Positions 31,168-41,247 of a DNA stretch of 64,000 bases are shown in pieces. Numbering within the stretch: the first letter of the stretch is position 1; every line of letters begins with the position of its first letter. The translations under genes and the position numbers were made by a program. The stretch is from a virus: the IMG/VR virus record IMGVR_UViG_3300024258_001044, positions 124,001 through 188,000 of that record, one strand, 5' to 3'. A model generated the notes under the pieces. That model was not told the origin of the DNA and ran no database searches. It saw nothing but the letters and a program-made list of their open reading frames with translations.

Positions 31168-32558
31168 AATTTCTTCCTGTATAGCCTTTGCCCGGCATCA
31201 TATATTTTTACCCAGCCCATCTCTTCTGCATGTTCTGCTTGAGTCAAATTTCGTTCATCCATGTTGGCTCTGCATTTCAACCTGTTATAGGTTTCCTTAA
31301 AGTCAGTCCACTTCCATCCTAAAGTTTCTTTTTCTAAAAGAAATCCTTTATCTTCTAAGTGCTTACCTGTTCCGTATCTTAAATCTACCCAATAATCTAT
31401 ATTCTTTGCAGAAGAGGTCCTTGTTATGAATTTCATCAATTTGCTTAATCCTCCAATAACTACAAAATTAACTTTAGAACAAAACCTATCTACCTTTATA
31501 GTTTGATCAATTATTTTAAAAGACATAACTGATATCAATTCATTTTCGTAATAAAGCCCAATATGTCTTGAGCTTATTGCGCCCATAAGATGATGCTCAT
31601 TTAGGAAAGCTTGCGCATCGTCATTCGATACCTTTTTGCAAATCGTTTTCCTACCATATACTCTTCTTTCGGATAATCCTAATGAATTATTTATCATTGA
31701 CAGAATGATTTCAAACTTATTCTTAATTTCATCTTCTCTGAATTGAAAAATTCTTAATCCATTATTTTCATATTCTTTTCTCATGTTAAAGTGATAAAGC
31801 TTGTTAGGTGTTCTTTCTTCAGAATGCCAGTATAAACCATCGGTATTAAGTGCAATTTTTTCAGATAGTTTAAAATCTGGCTTAAATTTCAAATTTGGAT
31901 AAATATCTTTATCGAAATATCTGTTATGAAACGCTATGTTTGTTTTCTTATGAAAAATATTTTCAATATCGCTAATTTTAACCTGATAGTTTTTAAGTAA
32001 AGATATAAATTCATCTACCCCATCGAAGCAATTTGAGCGATATATTGAAAGAGTACTAGTTCTGGGCACTCCATATTTTTTGGACCAATAATTTGCAGGA
32101 TAACCATAAATATCTACTGACTTCGGAAGCTTCATCTTTACAGAGTTCAAAGAGGATGTATTTATTGTTCCATATTTTTCAAATTTTGTGGAGTTTATCT
32201 TCTCCAAAAGAATCGGCGAAGTCATAGGAGTATCTCCTCCATATCTTTTTAGCATAGTTTTTCGCCTTGATGAAACAATCTTCTCATCTCCCTTTGTAAT
32301 ATTAAACTTCTTTAACAAAAGACTAATATTATCAGGACCTGTGCCAGCCAATTCTCCGATTTCTCTCATTGATAAATTTTCATTTACGTACTTTTCTTTG
32401 AGCCATTCTGGATTATGGTGTTTTTTGATTCTCTTCAGATTAAACTTTTTTCCATAATAATAAACCATAGCATTGCTCAAATCGAATAGCTTTGCTATGT
32501 CAGATATAGACAGAGAGGTGTCAATATATTTATTGGTAAATTCCTGCCTATCTATCAT
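31164..32558 (-). CDS. Homing-endonuclease-like mobile gene (Vsr/EDxHD type)
   Basis: The 464-residue protein begins with two helix-turn-helix units, LSISDIAKLFDLSNAMVYYY near residue 16 and LSMREIGELAGTGPDNISLLL near 62. NUMOD-like repeats follow (MLKRYGGDTPMTSP near 100; KFEKYGTINTSSLNS near 122). The nuclease segment KFKPDFKLSEKIALNTDGLYWH near 228 resembles the Vsr/EDxHD PD-(D/E)xK-like core, with Asp, a strand and a W-H pair. KTICKKVSNDDAQAFLNEHHLMG near 303 begins a C-terminal domain seen with such nucleases. No glycosyltransferase features are present. It is a free-standing selfish gene in the glycan operon, with ATGA overlaps on both sides. Confidence 0.68.
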   Translation of the reverse strand: MIDRQEFTNKYIDTSLSISDIAKLFDLSNAMVYYYGKKFNLKRIKKHHNPEWLKEKYVNENLSMREIGELAGTGPDNISLLLKKFNITKGDEKIVSSRRKTMLKRYGGDTPMTSPILLEKINSTKFEKYGTINTSSLNSVKMKLPKSVDIYGYPANYWSKKYGVPRTSTLSIYRSNCFDGVDEFISLLKNYQVKISDIENIFHKKTNIAFHNRYFDKDIYPNLKFKPDFKLSEKIALNTDGLYWHSEERTPNKLYHFNMRKEYENNGLRIFQFREDEIKNKFEIILSMINNSLGLSERRVYGRKTICKKVSNDDAQAFLNEHHLMGAISSRHIGLYYENELISVMSFKIIDQTIKVDRFCSKVNFVVIGGLSKLMKFITRTSSAKNIDYWVDLRYGTGKHLEDKGFLLEKETLGWKWTDFKETYNRLKCRANMDERNLTQAEHAEEMGWVKIYDAGQRLYRKKL

Positions 32559-33676
32559 AGTCTTAGCTTCTCCCTTGTAAGTTCCCTTGTTATAAAATCA
32601 GCAACAGTCTCTACCGTCATTGTCTCCCCAATCTCACGAGCTTTATACCCTTTCTCTTCATACAGTTCATGGTTCTCATAAACATCTCTCATCAACTTCT
32701 TCAAATGGTTGACCTTCGGATACGCCCAGTTCTGCTTGTTCGTATATAATGATGACCATGCCATATTCCTTACCGGCCCAATAGTGTGGTTAATGATATG
32801 AGCTGAATCATTATCGAGATGCTCAGTTACTCCGCCAAATTTGGTTGTAATAATCTGCTTGCCAGAAAGCATTGCGTCATGAATCGGCATACCCCACCCT
32901 TCTCCATGATGCGGAGAAATGTAACAATCTGCGGTCATGTGCAGCGCCTGAATATGCTCCTCAGGAATGATGTCATCCATCAGATAGACAGGAGGATAAT
33001 ACTTCTGGTTTAGCCTTCTTTTAATATCAAGAATTTCATACTTGATCTTCTCTCTGGTGTTTCCATTGATGTTAAGTGGATTCGTTTTTACAATTAAGAC
33101 TACCTTATCGTTTCGCGTAAAGGTTCTGTAATAAGAATTTAGAAGCTCCTTATATCCCTTCCTCTCGTTCCATTGAAAAATAGAGTAAAATTTGAAAACC
33201 TCATCTGACAACATGTAGTCATCAGAAAATCCAGACGGGATTACAGCTTTCTTATTAGAGTACCACGTCTCTGCGGGCGTAGGAACCACTCTGATCCTTC
33301 CTCTAAATCCTGCCTGCTTGCAAGCATTCCTGACAAGATTGCAAGGCGCCCAAATCTCATTCACAGAGTTGAGCCCCTTCAGCCATACAGGTGGCAGCTT
33401 ATCTGCTTCCCAATAGAAATACCCGATTTTATATTTGGCTCTTGACCTATGCTTGTTCCATGGCGGACCATGCAGATAAAAGTCAACCATGCATTTCCCA
33501 TCGTAATGGTATAGACGATCATATGTCTCAGCATAATCTATCTTTAACTTGTTGGCAAAAGCAAAATGCGTATCGCACTCGGACTCTGAGAAGGCCAGTG
33601 CAAAATTCTTTACAGCATTACCATACCCAGAGTAGTTATTTAAAGGTCCGAAAAACCTGACCGATACGTTGCTCAT
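32555..33676 (-). CDS. GT4-family glycosyltransferase
   Basis: The 373-residue protein is a standard GT4. VRFFGPLNNYSGYGNAVKNFA (residues 5-25) gives the glycine loop of the N-domain, IGYFYWEADKLP near 83 the acceptor side, and YSIFQWNERKGYKELLNSY near 163 opens the C-domain. CYISPHHGEGWGMPIHDAMLSG near 250 carries the E-x7-E-like motif, followed by KQIITTKFGG. Full length fits the family. Donor and linkage are unreadable. ATGA overlaps occur with both neighbours. Confidence 0.85.
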   Translation of the reverse strand: MSNVSVRFFGPLNNYSGYGNAVKNFALAFSESECDTHFAFANKLKIDYAETYDRLYHYDGKCMVDFYLHGPPWNKHRSRAKYKIGYFYWEADKLPPVWLKGLNSVNEIWAPCNLVRNACKQAGFRGRIRVVPTPAETWYSNKKAVIPSGFSDDYMLSDEVFKFYSIFQWNERKGYKELLNSYYRTFTRNDKVVLIVKTNPLNINGNTREKIKYEILDIKRRLNQKYYPPVYLMDDIIPEEHIQALHMTADCYISPHHGEGWGMPIHDAMLSGKQIITTKFGGVTEHLDNDSAHIINHTIGPVRNMAWSSLYTNKQNWAYPKVNHLKKLMRDVYENHELYEEKGYKAREIGETMTVETVADFITRELTREKLRL

Positions 33677-35229
33677 ATAAACCTACCCTTTAGCTTTACC
33701 ACGTAGTCTCCATTCTCCATTTCAGAAAAATGTTGTTCGGAGTCAATCATTGCAATCATAAACTCACGAGCGTTTGTTCTGATGTCATGGTTCTCCTCAA
33801 CATACCTTCTTGCATTTCCAATCACATCAAGCCTCTCCAAGTTTTCTTGAATCAACTTCCTGTCTTTTGCCGGAGTTCCACTAATAAAAAATCCCGTCTT
33901 GTCATGCTCAAGGATATCAGAGATGGCTCCGACATTGGATGCAAATACTATTGTACCCGAAGACATTGCTTCAAGTATAGATATCGGAGTTCCTTCCATC
34001 TTTGAAGGCAATAAGAATGCGTCAAAATTGGGATACAGTTTATGCACATCCTGCTGAAATCCCATGAAAGCAACGTTGTCCATTCCTTTATCTTCCACAT
34101 ATTTTCTTGAGGATTTGAGCAATGGTCCATCCCCAACAAGGACGAAAGAGTAATCAGGCATCTTTGTTGCAAGCTTAAGAATGTATTCAATATTCTTCTC
34201 TGGAGACATTCTTGCCACAGTGCCAATCACAGCTTTCTTCTCTCGTAAAAGTTTCTTCCTTAATTTCTTGTCTCGGTGTGCGTGCGAAAACTTATCAAGA
34301 TTGATACCGACCGGGATCGTTACCTTCTTCTCTGTAGATACACCTGAAATATCTTTAGCTAAAGACGGAGCAACACGGAACATGGTGTCTACATACTTCC
34401 TCTTCTTCACCTTAGATAAAGCTCCCGGCCATTCAAAGTCGCTATGGTAAATCTCTATGAGCCTGGAGGATATTTGGGTGCCTGCCTTCAGTGACTCAAG
34501 CAGCCTATAAACATCTGCCCTATTGTAATACACAATGTAATCATAATCCGTTGAGATCAGAGAGCCTTTTAATGCGTCAAGGTTTCTACATAACTTCATT
34601 TTTAATCTTGGATCCTGAAGCACATTCATCAACTTATTTTTCCCAAGAAATAAGAAGTCCATTTGGTATCCTGACAAATCAATGTTCTGAATAATGCTCT
34701 GAATATAAACCTCGGCTCCGCCATAGATCCCATAAGGAATGACAAACGCGATTTTCTTTTTGATATCGAGGCCCCCGTCAAATGAGATTGCAGGAACGGG
34801 ATTCCGATTCCTCTTCTTATCCTCCAAGATATCCTCGGCTCTTTTAGCTTTCTCTTCTGTTTCTTCTCGGACAAGTCTAATTCTGCTTAGCTCAATCGTT
34901 CCGAAAGAATTACCTGCCCTTTTCAAATGGATGGCTCCGAGACCATAATCTAATGGGACATCGAATTTGAATCGCACCTCTGCTGTAGAACTTCTCTGGA
35001 ATTCAATATCCTCGGACAACAGAAGGGTTCCGTTCTCGGTCATCACATGCAGAGATACCCTTCCATTTCCTGAGCGCTTCTTGCCAAGGATATGAAGGGT
35101 GTGTTCTCCTGCTTTCAAATCTATGTTGTGGCTGATTCTGGATTTCGCCTTCATCACCATAATGTCTTTGTTTAAGACTATTCCTTTCCCATTCCACTTT
35201 TTGTTCTTGAGCGAATCAAATACTTTCAT
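33673..35229 (-). CDS. GT4 glycosyltransferase fused to N-terminal beta-sandwich domain
   Basis: The protein (518 aa from the ATG at 35229; the upstream stop gives ATGA and GGAGCTGGT precedes it) has two parts. Residues 1-125 have an alternating hydrophobic, glycine and serine pattern (HTLHILGKKRSGNGRVSLHV, then FDVPLDYGLGAIHLKRAG) typical of a carbohydrate-binding-like beta-sandwich. A charged linker with EEKAKRAEDILEDKKR follows. The GT4 part starts with IAFVIPYGIYGGAEVYIQSI near 160, VGTVARMSPEKNIEYIL near 336 and LLPSKMEGTPISILEAMSSG near 414. The fusion may hold the enzyme to its glycan acceptor. I know no exact family with this layout. Confidence 0.75.
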   Translation of the reverse strand: MKVFDSLKNKKWNGKGIVLNKDIMVMKAKSRISHNIDLKAGEHTLHILGKKRSGNGRVSLHVMTENGTLLLSEDIEFQRSSTAEVRFKFDVPLDYGLGAIHLKRAGNSFGTIELSRIRLVREETEEKAKRAEDILEDKKRNRNPVPAISFDGGLDIKKKIAFVIPYGIYGGAEVYIQSIIQNIDLSGYQMDFLFLGKNKLMNVLQDPRLKMKLCRNLDALKGSLISTDYDYIVYYNRADVYRLLESLKAGTQISSRLIEIYHSDFEWPGALSKVKKRKYVDTMFRVAPSLAKDISGVSTEKKVTIPVGINLDKFSHAHRDKKLRKKLLREKKAVIGTVARMSPEKNIEYILKLATKMPDYSFVLVGDGPLLKSSRKYVEDKGMDNVAFMGFQQDVHKLYPNFDAFLLPSKMEGTPISILEAMSSGTIVFASNVGAISDILEHDKTGFFISGTPAKDRKLIQENLERLDVIGNARRYVEENHDIRTNAREFMIAMIDSEQHFSEMENGDYVVKLKGRFI

Positions 35230-36332
35230 ACCAGCTCCAAGATTTGCTTCGCTGCGTTCTCCCATGTGAATTGCTCAAGCGTTTCGGCACGTCCTTTTTT
35301 GAACTTCTTCCGAAGCTTTTTATCATTCTCAAAAGCATTTCTCATCTGCATGGATAAGGATTTCTTAATCGGAATATAAGTCCATGCCTTATCTGTCACT
35401 GTCCAATACTGGTACTGAGGAGAAGCCTTCATCGTTGCTACGTCAACAAGCAGAGAATTATTATCATTCAGGAAATCAAGCTGCCCTGTGCATCTTGGCG
35501 CAATGACAAGCATGTTAGCTGCGAGCCCTTCCAGCAATGGAATGCCAAAACCCTCTGCCGAGGTAGCTGAGACCAACACGTCGCAGGAATTGTATAGCGG
35601 AACCATAGATGGAAACTTCTCCTCAATGAGTTCGATAAGAGGTAGGGAGTCTGCTGCTCTACCATTTTGAATCATTTTATCTTGAAGCAGGGCAATGTCT
35701 CGTGCCACAAGCTGCTCGAAACGATTCCTTTTCTTTCCGATGGTCGGAGTAATCTGTGTCTTGATAACCAAACATACATCGTCTTTAGACGTAAAAGCAT
35801 CGTAATATGCCTGAACCAATAAAGGAATATTCTTCCTATAATGTGCAATGGATACGTTCAGGAATCTGAATGTGTTTTTGTTTCTAAGCTTAAGCTTATC
35901 CTTGTTATTGAAGTCTTCCATGTGGATACCATGAGGAACCACAACGAGCTTCTCCTCCGGCCAGCCAGCTTCAACAAAAACCCTTTTCGAGAATTCCGAC
36001 GAAGGTAGCACGTAATCTACATGCTCGTAAGCTTTGCCGAAAACCTCAGGAAGAGGGATCGTTTCATAATTATAGATGGCAGCTTTTACTTTAGCGTCGG
36101 TTGTGAAGCGGCTATGAAAATTGATAGGAGCAGTATAGGAGATGTCAAGATCGGGATCCAAAACGTTTCTTCTGCAATATTGCTCCCATTCCTTAGGCAC
36201 GCACGAATACTTATTGATGCTCTGGATGTACGGATCGTGGCCATCCTTAATGAATTCTCCGAATAAAGATCTCATCGTGACTGCCCAACTATGGTGCGTG
36301 CCGAAGATAGAATGTGAACGAATTTTCAGCAC
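35226..36332 (-). CDS. GT4-family glycosyltransferase
   Basis: The 368-residue protein starts with GTG, seven bases after GAGGAG. GT4 landmarks are YVLPSSEFSKRVFVEAG near 107, VVVPHGIHMEDF near 132, RFLNVSIAHYRKNIPLLVQAY near 155 for the C-domain start, and LVSATSAEGFGIPLLEGLAANM near 252 with E-x7-E. IAPRCTGQLDFLNDNNSLLVD completes the donor site. Length is canonical. It is the first full glycosyltransferase of the operon that runs left from the baseplate module. Confidence 0.85.
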   Translation of the reverse strand: MLKIRSHSIFGTHHSWAVTMRSLFGEFIKDGHDPYIQSINKYSCVPKEWEQYCRRNVLDPDLDISYTAPINFHSRFTTDAKVKAAIYNYETIPLPEVFGKAYEHVDYVLPSSEFSKRVFVEAGWPEEKLVVVPHGIHMEDFNNKDKLKLRNKNTFRFLNVSIAHYRKNIPLLVQAYYDAFTSKDDVCLVIKTQITPTIGKKRNRFEQLVARDIALLQDKMIQNGRAADSLPLIELIEEKFPSMVPLYNSCDVLVSATSAEGFGIPLLEGLAANMLVIAPRCTGQLDFLNDNNSLLVDVATMKASPQYQYWTVTDKAWTYIPIKKSLSMQMRNAFENDKKLRKKFKKGRAETLEQFTWENAAKQILELV

Positions 36333-36550
36333 AGTTTTAGCTCCTCTAATGTATTATCATCCCGAAGGATATGAATTTGTCTGGAGGGATCGGTGCAGGT
36401 CAGCCTTTGAGCCATCACCCTATTATCAAAGGTATCCACAAAAATGATAACCCTTTTTGTGCTGACCCCACAGGCGCTCGCATCCGTAGTGATCGCCTGC
36501 CAAGTCCCATCGTCCCTCAGGACAACCATATTTACATCAGTCCAGTGCAT
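36326..36550 (-). CDS. Small hypothetical protein (74 aa)
   Basis: Not recognised. I take the ATG at 36550, six bases after AGGAG; another ATG two codons upstream touches the ribosome site. The 74-residue protein has strand-like runs (VNMVVLRDDGTW, KRVIIFVDTF, RQIHILRDDNTLEEL) that suggest a small beta-rich domain. Its end overlaps the GTG of the next glycosyltransferase by 7 bases, and its GAGGAG serves that gene. This coupling is the main evidence that it is real. The 98 bases upstream (36551-36648) hold no gene; TATAAAAC near 36642-36649 is a weak promoter-like match. Confidence 0.6.
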   Translation of the reverse strand: MHWTDVNMVVLRDDGTWQAITTDASACGVSTKRVIIFVDTFDNRVMAQRLTCTDPSRQIHILRDDNTLEELKLC

Positions 36551-36648
36551 ACCCATCTCCTAAGGGAAACCTTATTTGATTAACCCTTGTCTAGGATCTA
36601 GTACCCGTGATAAAAGATCTTAATCAATGATGCCAATTGAGTTTTATA

Positions 36649-39600
36649 TCAAGAGGCAGGAAAGTGAAAATTGCAAGGAAACGGGCCCTGGACAAATGTG
36701 CCAGTTCCTGTATCACCTGTAATGAAGAAGCACTCATCATCTTCATCAAGCACCGTCTCATCGGTACACGTTCCAATTCCAATTCTATTGAGATCATCAA
36801 TACCAACATCAATGTCGCTATTCATGAATCCAGCTTTCTTAAGGAATACTCCGAAGTTAAGAACCGTTCTGTTTTCTGGTACAAGGGCATCGTACAAGAT
36901 ATTCCTTGTATTCAATGTAACAATACCTGTGCTCATATCAAGCGAGGTACCCACTTTGAAAATAACCCCTGTAGTTACATCTTCGTAACCAATCTCCAGA
37001 GTAGCCACATTTGATACAGTAATCGTAGAGTCTGCTGAAGCATCAGGCTCAATCATAAAGCCCTTAAGCTGCCCAGGCAAATGACCCGCAGTTGAGATGA
37101 AAGAAACAATGATGTTCGTGACATCGACAGCAAGCTCATCACCCACAGCAAGTGTCCCAGGGGAGAATGTAACAATCTTATCTGCATCATCCAATAGCGG
37201 GAGGTTAAAGATCTCTCCCAGATTATCTGTATTAAGAACATTGATTCCAATAACATTAAAATCATCATCAAAATCACCAGAGACTTCAGATTCAAATTTC
37301 AAGAAAGCTTCAACAATGTTTGTCTTGCTCGTAACTGAAACAGGGAATGTGAAGGTGCCTCTTTCGATTTCATCAGATGCTTCATCTCTTCCGATATTGA
37401 CGGAAGTCTTTTCATCATCTGAAGAGTAAGCTGATAGCACTTTGAACTCAGATAATCTTACGAAGAATGACTTACCTGCGGATGGAGAATTGTCCTGAGT
37501 AATTTCATACTCAGCTAAGACAGTTCCTTTGCCGGGCTGCATATCCGGGTTCGTTCCGAGTCTAACATAACCACCGAAGCTGGAAAGATCTGTCCCGTCA
37601 AGCTGCCCTGGGACGATATAGTAAGCCTTTACAACATCATTTTCTCTTCTTAGTCTAAACTTAACTTCATCGCCAACGGACTCAGGTGCATCAATTTGAT
37701 ATTCGAATGTGCTTAGCACAGTCATCGTGGCATCTTCAATTACACCAGAGTAGAACAGCTTAGTTGCATTGCCACCGACCAGCTTCCAACCAAGTTTCAG
37801 AGTAGCTACTGAGCTATCGGTGTTGGTAATCGTCAGCGTAGTAAACGCTGATACTTCTCCACCAGAAAGATCGCTATCAATCCATGTAGTTCTGGTCGCG
37901 AAGAAATCTACAATGAAATCACCTTCGAAATCTTGAGCGTCAACAGGAGATACGATTCTTCCGTACCTTGCACCGCTGTCTCCAGAAGTGGTAATGTCAA
38001 ATACAGCAGGTTCGTTAGCGCCAGTTGGATTATCAATGTTAGTGATAGATGTATTGTTGCCTGGGTCGTCTGTCCAGTCCGAGAAGCCTGTGTAGCTCTT
38101 GTCTACAAAGGATTCAGCAACTGACTCTACGCCGAGTCCTATATCAGTCTCGTCAGCATATCCATCAAGACCGTAACCGTCGATAAGACTATCTACATAC
38201 AAGCTGCAAATTGCCTTAGAGAACTTAATTCTTCCTTTAGTTATGTCAGTATCTGTGCCATCATCGCTACAGCCAACGTAGGTTCCATCTGAATACTTCA
38301 TAGCTGGATAGCCTGCGGAAGTTTTGCAACCGTCGTCCTCAGCTTTAATGAAAGTATTGTAAAGATCTATAGCACAGTCATCGATCGTGCCAGGAGGCAA
38401 GGTGATCTTAATGTTCGAGTACTCACTATCAAGTCTGTGAGCTGTATCAGGAGCAGAAAGGATGTTACCATCTGGCAAATAAAGATCGCCAGAGAGGTAC
38501 TGTTGATTCTTATAAATCGGATCACATGCATCTTCATCAACACATGCTGACTCTTCACACTCACAGGAAGAACTCTTTTCCTCAATGAAACTCAGGCCAA
38601 CTAGTCTTCTTAAATCACAGATGTCTAAAAACTCAGCAGAGAATGGAGATTCCACAAAGGAGATTTCGTAGCTGCTTTCCGCAAAAGGAATTTGGGCAAG
38701 GGCTGTGTTGTCTGCGAAGACATTGACCTTGGTTCCACTGGTTAGCGTTACATCAAAGCCTGTGTCTCCTGCAAAAGATACACCTGTTCCGTCCTGATTC
38801 TCTACCGTCAAAGTAACGGTGGTATTGTCGGAGGAGATTGTTTTCGTTAAGATGACATAAGTGCCCGAATCGCTACCGGACTCAATTTCGATCAAGTCTC
38901 CTGGGCGAATGATGAGAGCAGCTCTGTCCGATGCTGTGAACTCTATAGAATCTGTATCAGCAGTTGTCTCTCCGGTTGAAGCATCATCTTCATAAATCTC
39001 AGGATAGTCCTGGGTTTCAAGGATATTCTCTAAGTGGAGCACAAGGTAGGTGAGTTTTTCTTCTGTGGTAAAGTTAACATAACCATCGACAGCATCCTCA
39101 AGAAGCTCGATGTCATCACCATCGACACTCTCGTCAGCATTAAGATCCGCAGCCAAGAAATCAATGATGTCAATCTCTCCACCGAGGATCGAACGTTCTG
39201 TATCTTCTGAGTTAATTGTATTGCCAACCACATCCAGCATCTCAAGAACGTCATTCTGAGTGATCTCACCATCTCGGTCAAGATCGCCAGCAAGTACCTG
39301 TAAACACTCAGCTTTAACTACTCGGTATCTGGCTGTGCAATTACAGTCTGTGTCGGGAACGATAACTCTTCCGATAAGATTGGCCGACAGGAGCGTGGTG
39401 CTTGGGTCTTCAATGATAACCTTAGTTACATCGATGAACCCGGGCTTGTCAAATGTGCCAGTAATGGTTTGAGCATCTCGGACATTCTTGTCTTTTACTC
39501 TTGCCAGTAATAGCGGATAAGTATCCTCTTGCAACTCTTCAAGTCCGGCGCTGTCAACTACGGTTACGGCTAGCGTATCTTTGATCCTCTTGAACACAAA

Positions 39601-41199
39601 GTTATTGGTTCGCGGATGTACGTCAGGAGTTGTGAATTCTTCTACATGGGAGAGGACAACATAGTTTGACTCGCCTTCTTCTACAGTAGCAAGAGGAATA
39701 TTTTTAAGGATAAAGGAGATCTCTGCGCCACCAATAAACTCTTCGGTCTTTTGTAGCGTAACGGCAACACCTTCATCAGAGTATGCTGTACCATCTGTAA
39801 CGCCAATGGAGTCACAGTGTACGACGTACCACATAGATGAATCAGAGTCGCTTATATATCTCTTTGTTACGGGATCGAATTCGAAAAACTTTGAAGTAGC
39901 TTTTCCGTATTCTTCAAATACAGTAAGGGGAACATTCTCTTCTACCTTTCCGGCCTTCGTTGAGAAGCCCTTCTGAAGAATAACGGTTCCAGTTCTATTA
40001 TCGCCCCTTCTTGACAAGAGGAAGGCATAGTATTTATCCTCCTCGATTGTCGGTTCGATGTTAGGATCTGCGATTAATGTGCCAGCAAAGTTAAAGCTAA
40101 CCATTGAAGGTGTAGCGCCAAGTGAGTATCCGAGTTCCTCTAGATCCTCCTGGCTGAATGCCACCTCAATAATCGGAGTGATATCAGGATCGAAGTCGAT
40201 CAAGTCATCAGGGACGGCATCGGTTGGGCAGTTAACATCTGATGCAAGCTCATGAATTGAGATTACAAGTTCGCCAGACCAATCGTATTCTTCCCCTAAG
40301 GCTGCACTCTCATCTTCTTCAGCAGATAGAAGTAGATCGATCCTTTGAAGGTTATTGCATTTTGCAAGGAACTTCTGACCATAAGCTATTGCCGTGCTTG
40401 CATCAGCCTCAAGCTTAATCTCTTCTCTTCCTTCAAGATCAAGGTATAGGTCTCCAACGGAATTAGAAGCACCTAAGCCATCCTCGATCTCATCCTCAAT
40501 AGTGTTGGAGGTTGCAGACGTAATGAATGTAGCCAAGCCAAAGTTAGGTGACTGTGCTTGCTCTGACATGCTCGGAGTTGGATAAACCCAAAGCGGTGGA
40601 GCCTCTCTCACTACGGCCTTACCGCTATTCAATGAGATTAGGTCTAAGCTTTCTTTGCTTGATTCGTAATGTGTTGCACCAGTACCGCCAGAGAAGTTAT
40701 TGAAGTAGACTGCAATGATTTCTCTGAAGTAATAGCTGGAGATCTTTTTGCCATTGCTGGCAAAGTCAAGTACTTCTGCGGTAAGGACACCTTCGGAATC
40801 AATACCGTCGAAGATCCTTCCCAAGAGAAGAACTCTGGTTTTCTCTAACCCTTTTGCATCCACGTCAGTAAGCTCGACCTCAAGTCGAACTCCTCTCGTA
40901 GTGTCTGATACCTGTCTGTCAAAATAGATTGGCATACCATCATAGGTACCGCCCTCAATATCAAGTTTTGAGGAATTTTCGTCATCGCCATCGGTATACT
41001 TTCCAGGCTTACTTGTATCAAGCAGGACTCTTGTTTCGAAGGGGTCTGGCTGTACCACACCACTTCCGATCGCATCAAGTGCAAGCTCGGAAGTAATCTT
41101 CTGAACGTAAATCTGCTCAACGTCTAAGTCTGTCTCAGTCACACGTTGACCATCAAACCAATTTATTCTTTCTGTAGGCAAACGGTTTTCTTTAGCCAT
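36649..41199 (-). CDS. Giant virion protein with internal dockerin-like repeat and DNRLRE-like region
   Basis: The 1516-residue protein is likely part of the tail or baseplate, given its place next to baseplate genes and its acidic, beta-rich makeup. The N-terminus (KENRLPTERINWFDGQRVTETDL) has the look of phage tail proteins. About residues 635-705 contain two EF-hand-like loops: GDLDRDGEITQNDVLEML and ADLNADESVDGDDIELLED, each with D-x-N/D-x-D spacing and a following helix, as in type I dockerins. About 1263-1403 resembles a DNRLRE-type sandwich (LKFESEVSGDFDDDF and VDVTNIIVSFISTAG). CECEESACVDEDACDP near 870 is Cys-rich. AGGAG precedes the ATG. Confidence 0.75.
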   Translation of the reverse strand: MAKENRLPTERINWFDGQRVTETDLDVEQIYVQKITSELALDAIGSGVVQPDPFETRVLLDTSKPGKYTDGDDENSSKLDIEGGTYDGMPIYFDRQVSDTTRGVRLEVELTDVDAKGLEKTRVLLLGRIFDGIDSEGVLTAEVLDFASNGKKISSYYFREIIAVYFNNFSGGTGATHYESSKESLDLISLNSGKAVVREAPPLWVYPTPSMSEQAQSPNFGLATFITSATSNTIEDEIEDGLGASNSVGDLYLDLEGREEIKLEADASTAIAYGQKFLAKCNNLQRIDLLLSAEEDESAALGEEYDWSGELVISIHELASDVNCPTDAVPDDLIDFDPDITPIIEVAFSQEDLEELGYSLGATPSMVSFNFAGTLIADPNIEPTIEEDKYYAFLLSRRGDNRTGTVILQKGFSTKAGKVEENVPLTVFEEYGKATSKFFEFDPVTKRYISDSDSSMWYVVHCDSIGVTDGTAYSDEGVAVTLQKTEEFIGGAEISFILKNIPLATVEEGESNYVVLSHVEEFTTPDVHPRTNNFVFKRIKDTLAVTVVDSAGLEELQEDTYPLLLARVKDKNVRDAQTITGTFDKPGFIDVTKVIIEDPSTTLLSANLIGRVIVPDTDCNCTARYRVVKAECLQVLAGDLDRDGEITQNDVLEMLDVVGNTINSEDTERSILGGEIDIIDFLAADLNADESVDGDDIELLEDAVDGYVNFTTEEKLTYLVLHLENILETQDYPEIYEDDASTGETTADTDSIEFTASDRAALIIRPGDLIEIESGSDSGTYVILTKTISSDNTTVTLTVENQDGTGVSFAGDTGFDVTLTSGTKVNVFADNTALAQIPFAESSYEISFVESPFSAEFLDICDLRRLVGLSFIEEKSSSCECEESACVDEDACDPIYKNQQYLSGDLYLPDGNILSAPDTAHRLDSEYSNIKITLPPGTIDDCAIDLYNTFIKAEDDGCKTSAGYPAMKYSDGTYVGCSDDGTDTDITKGRIKFSKAICSLYVDSLIDGYGLDGYADETDIGLGVESVAESFVDKSYTGFSDWTDDPGNNTSITNIDNPTGANEPAVFDITTSGDSGARYGRIVSPVDAQDFEGDFIVDFFATRTTWIDSDLSGGEVSAFTTLTITNTDSSVATLKLGWKLVGGNATKLFYSGVIEDATMTVLSTFEYQIDAPESVGDEVKFRLRRENDVVKAYYIVPGQLDGTDLSSFGGYVRLGTNPDMQPGKGTVLAEYEITQDNSPSAGKSFFVRLSEFKVLSAYSSDDEKTSVNIGRDEASDEIERGTFTFPVSVTSKTNIVEAFLKFESEVSGDFDDDFNVIGINVLNTDNLGEIFNLPLLDDADKIVTFSPGTLAVGDELAVDVTNIIVSFISTAGHLPGQLKGFMIEPDASADSTITVSNVATLEIGYEDVTTGVIFKVGTSLDMSTGIVTLNTRNILYDALVPENRTVLNFGVFLKKAGFMNSDIDVGIDDLNRIGIGTCTDETVLDEDDECFFITGDTGTGTFVQGPFPCNFHFPAS

Positions 41200-41247
41200 T
41201 AATTTCTCCTATCCACAACTCAATATCACGTCGTATTATTAGTAGTG

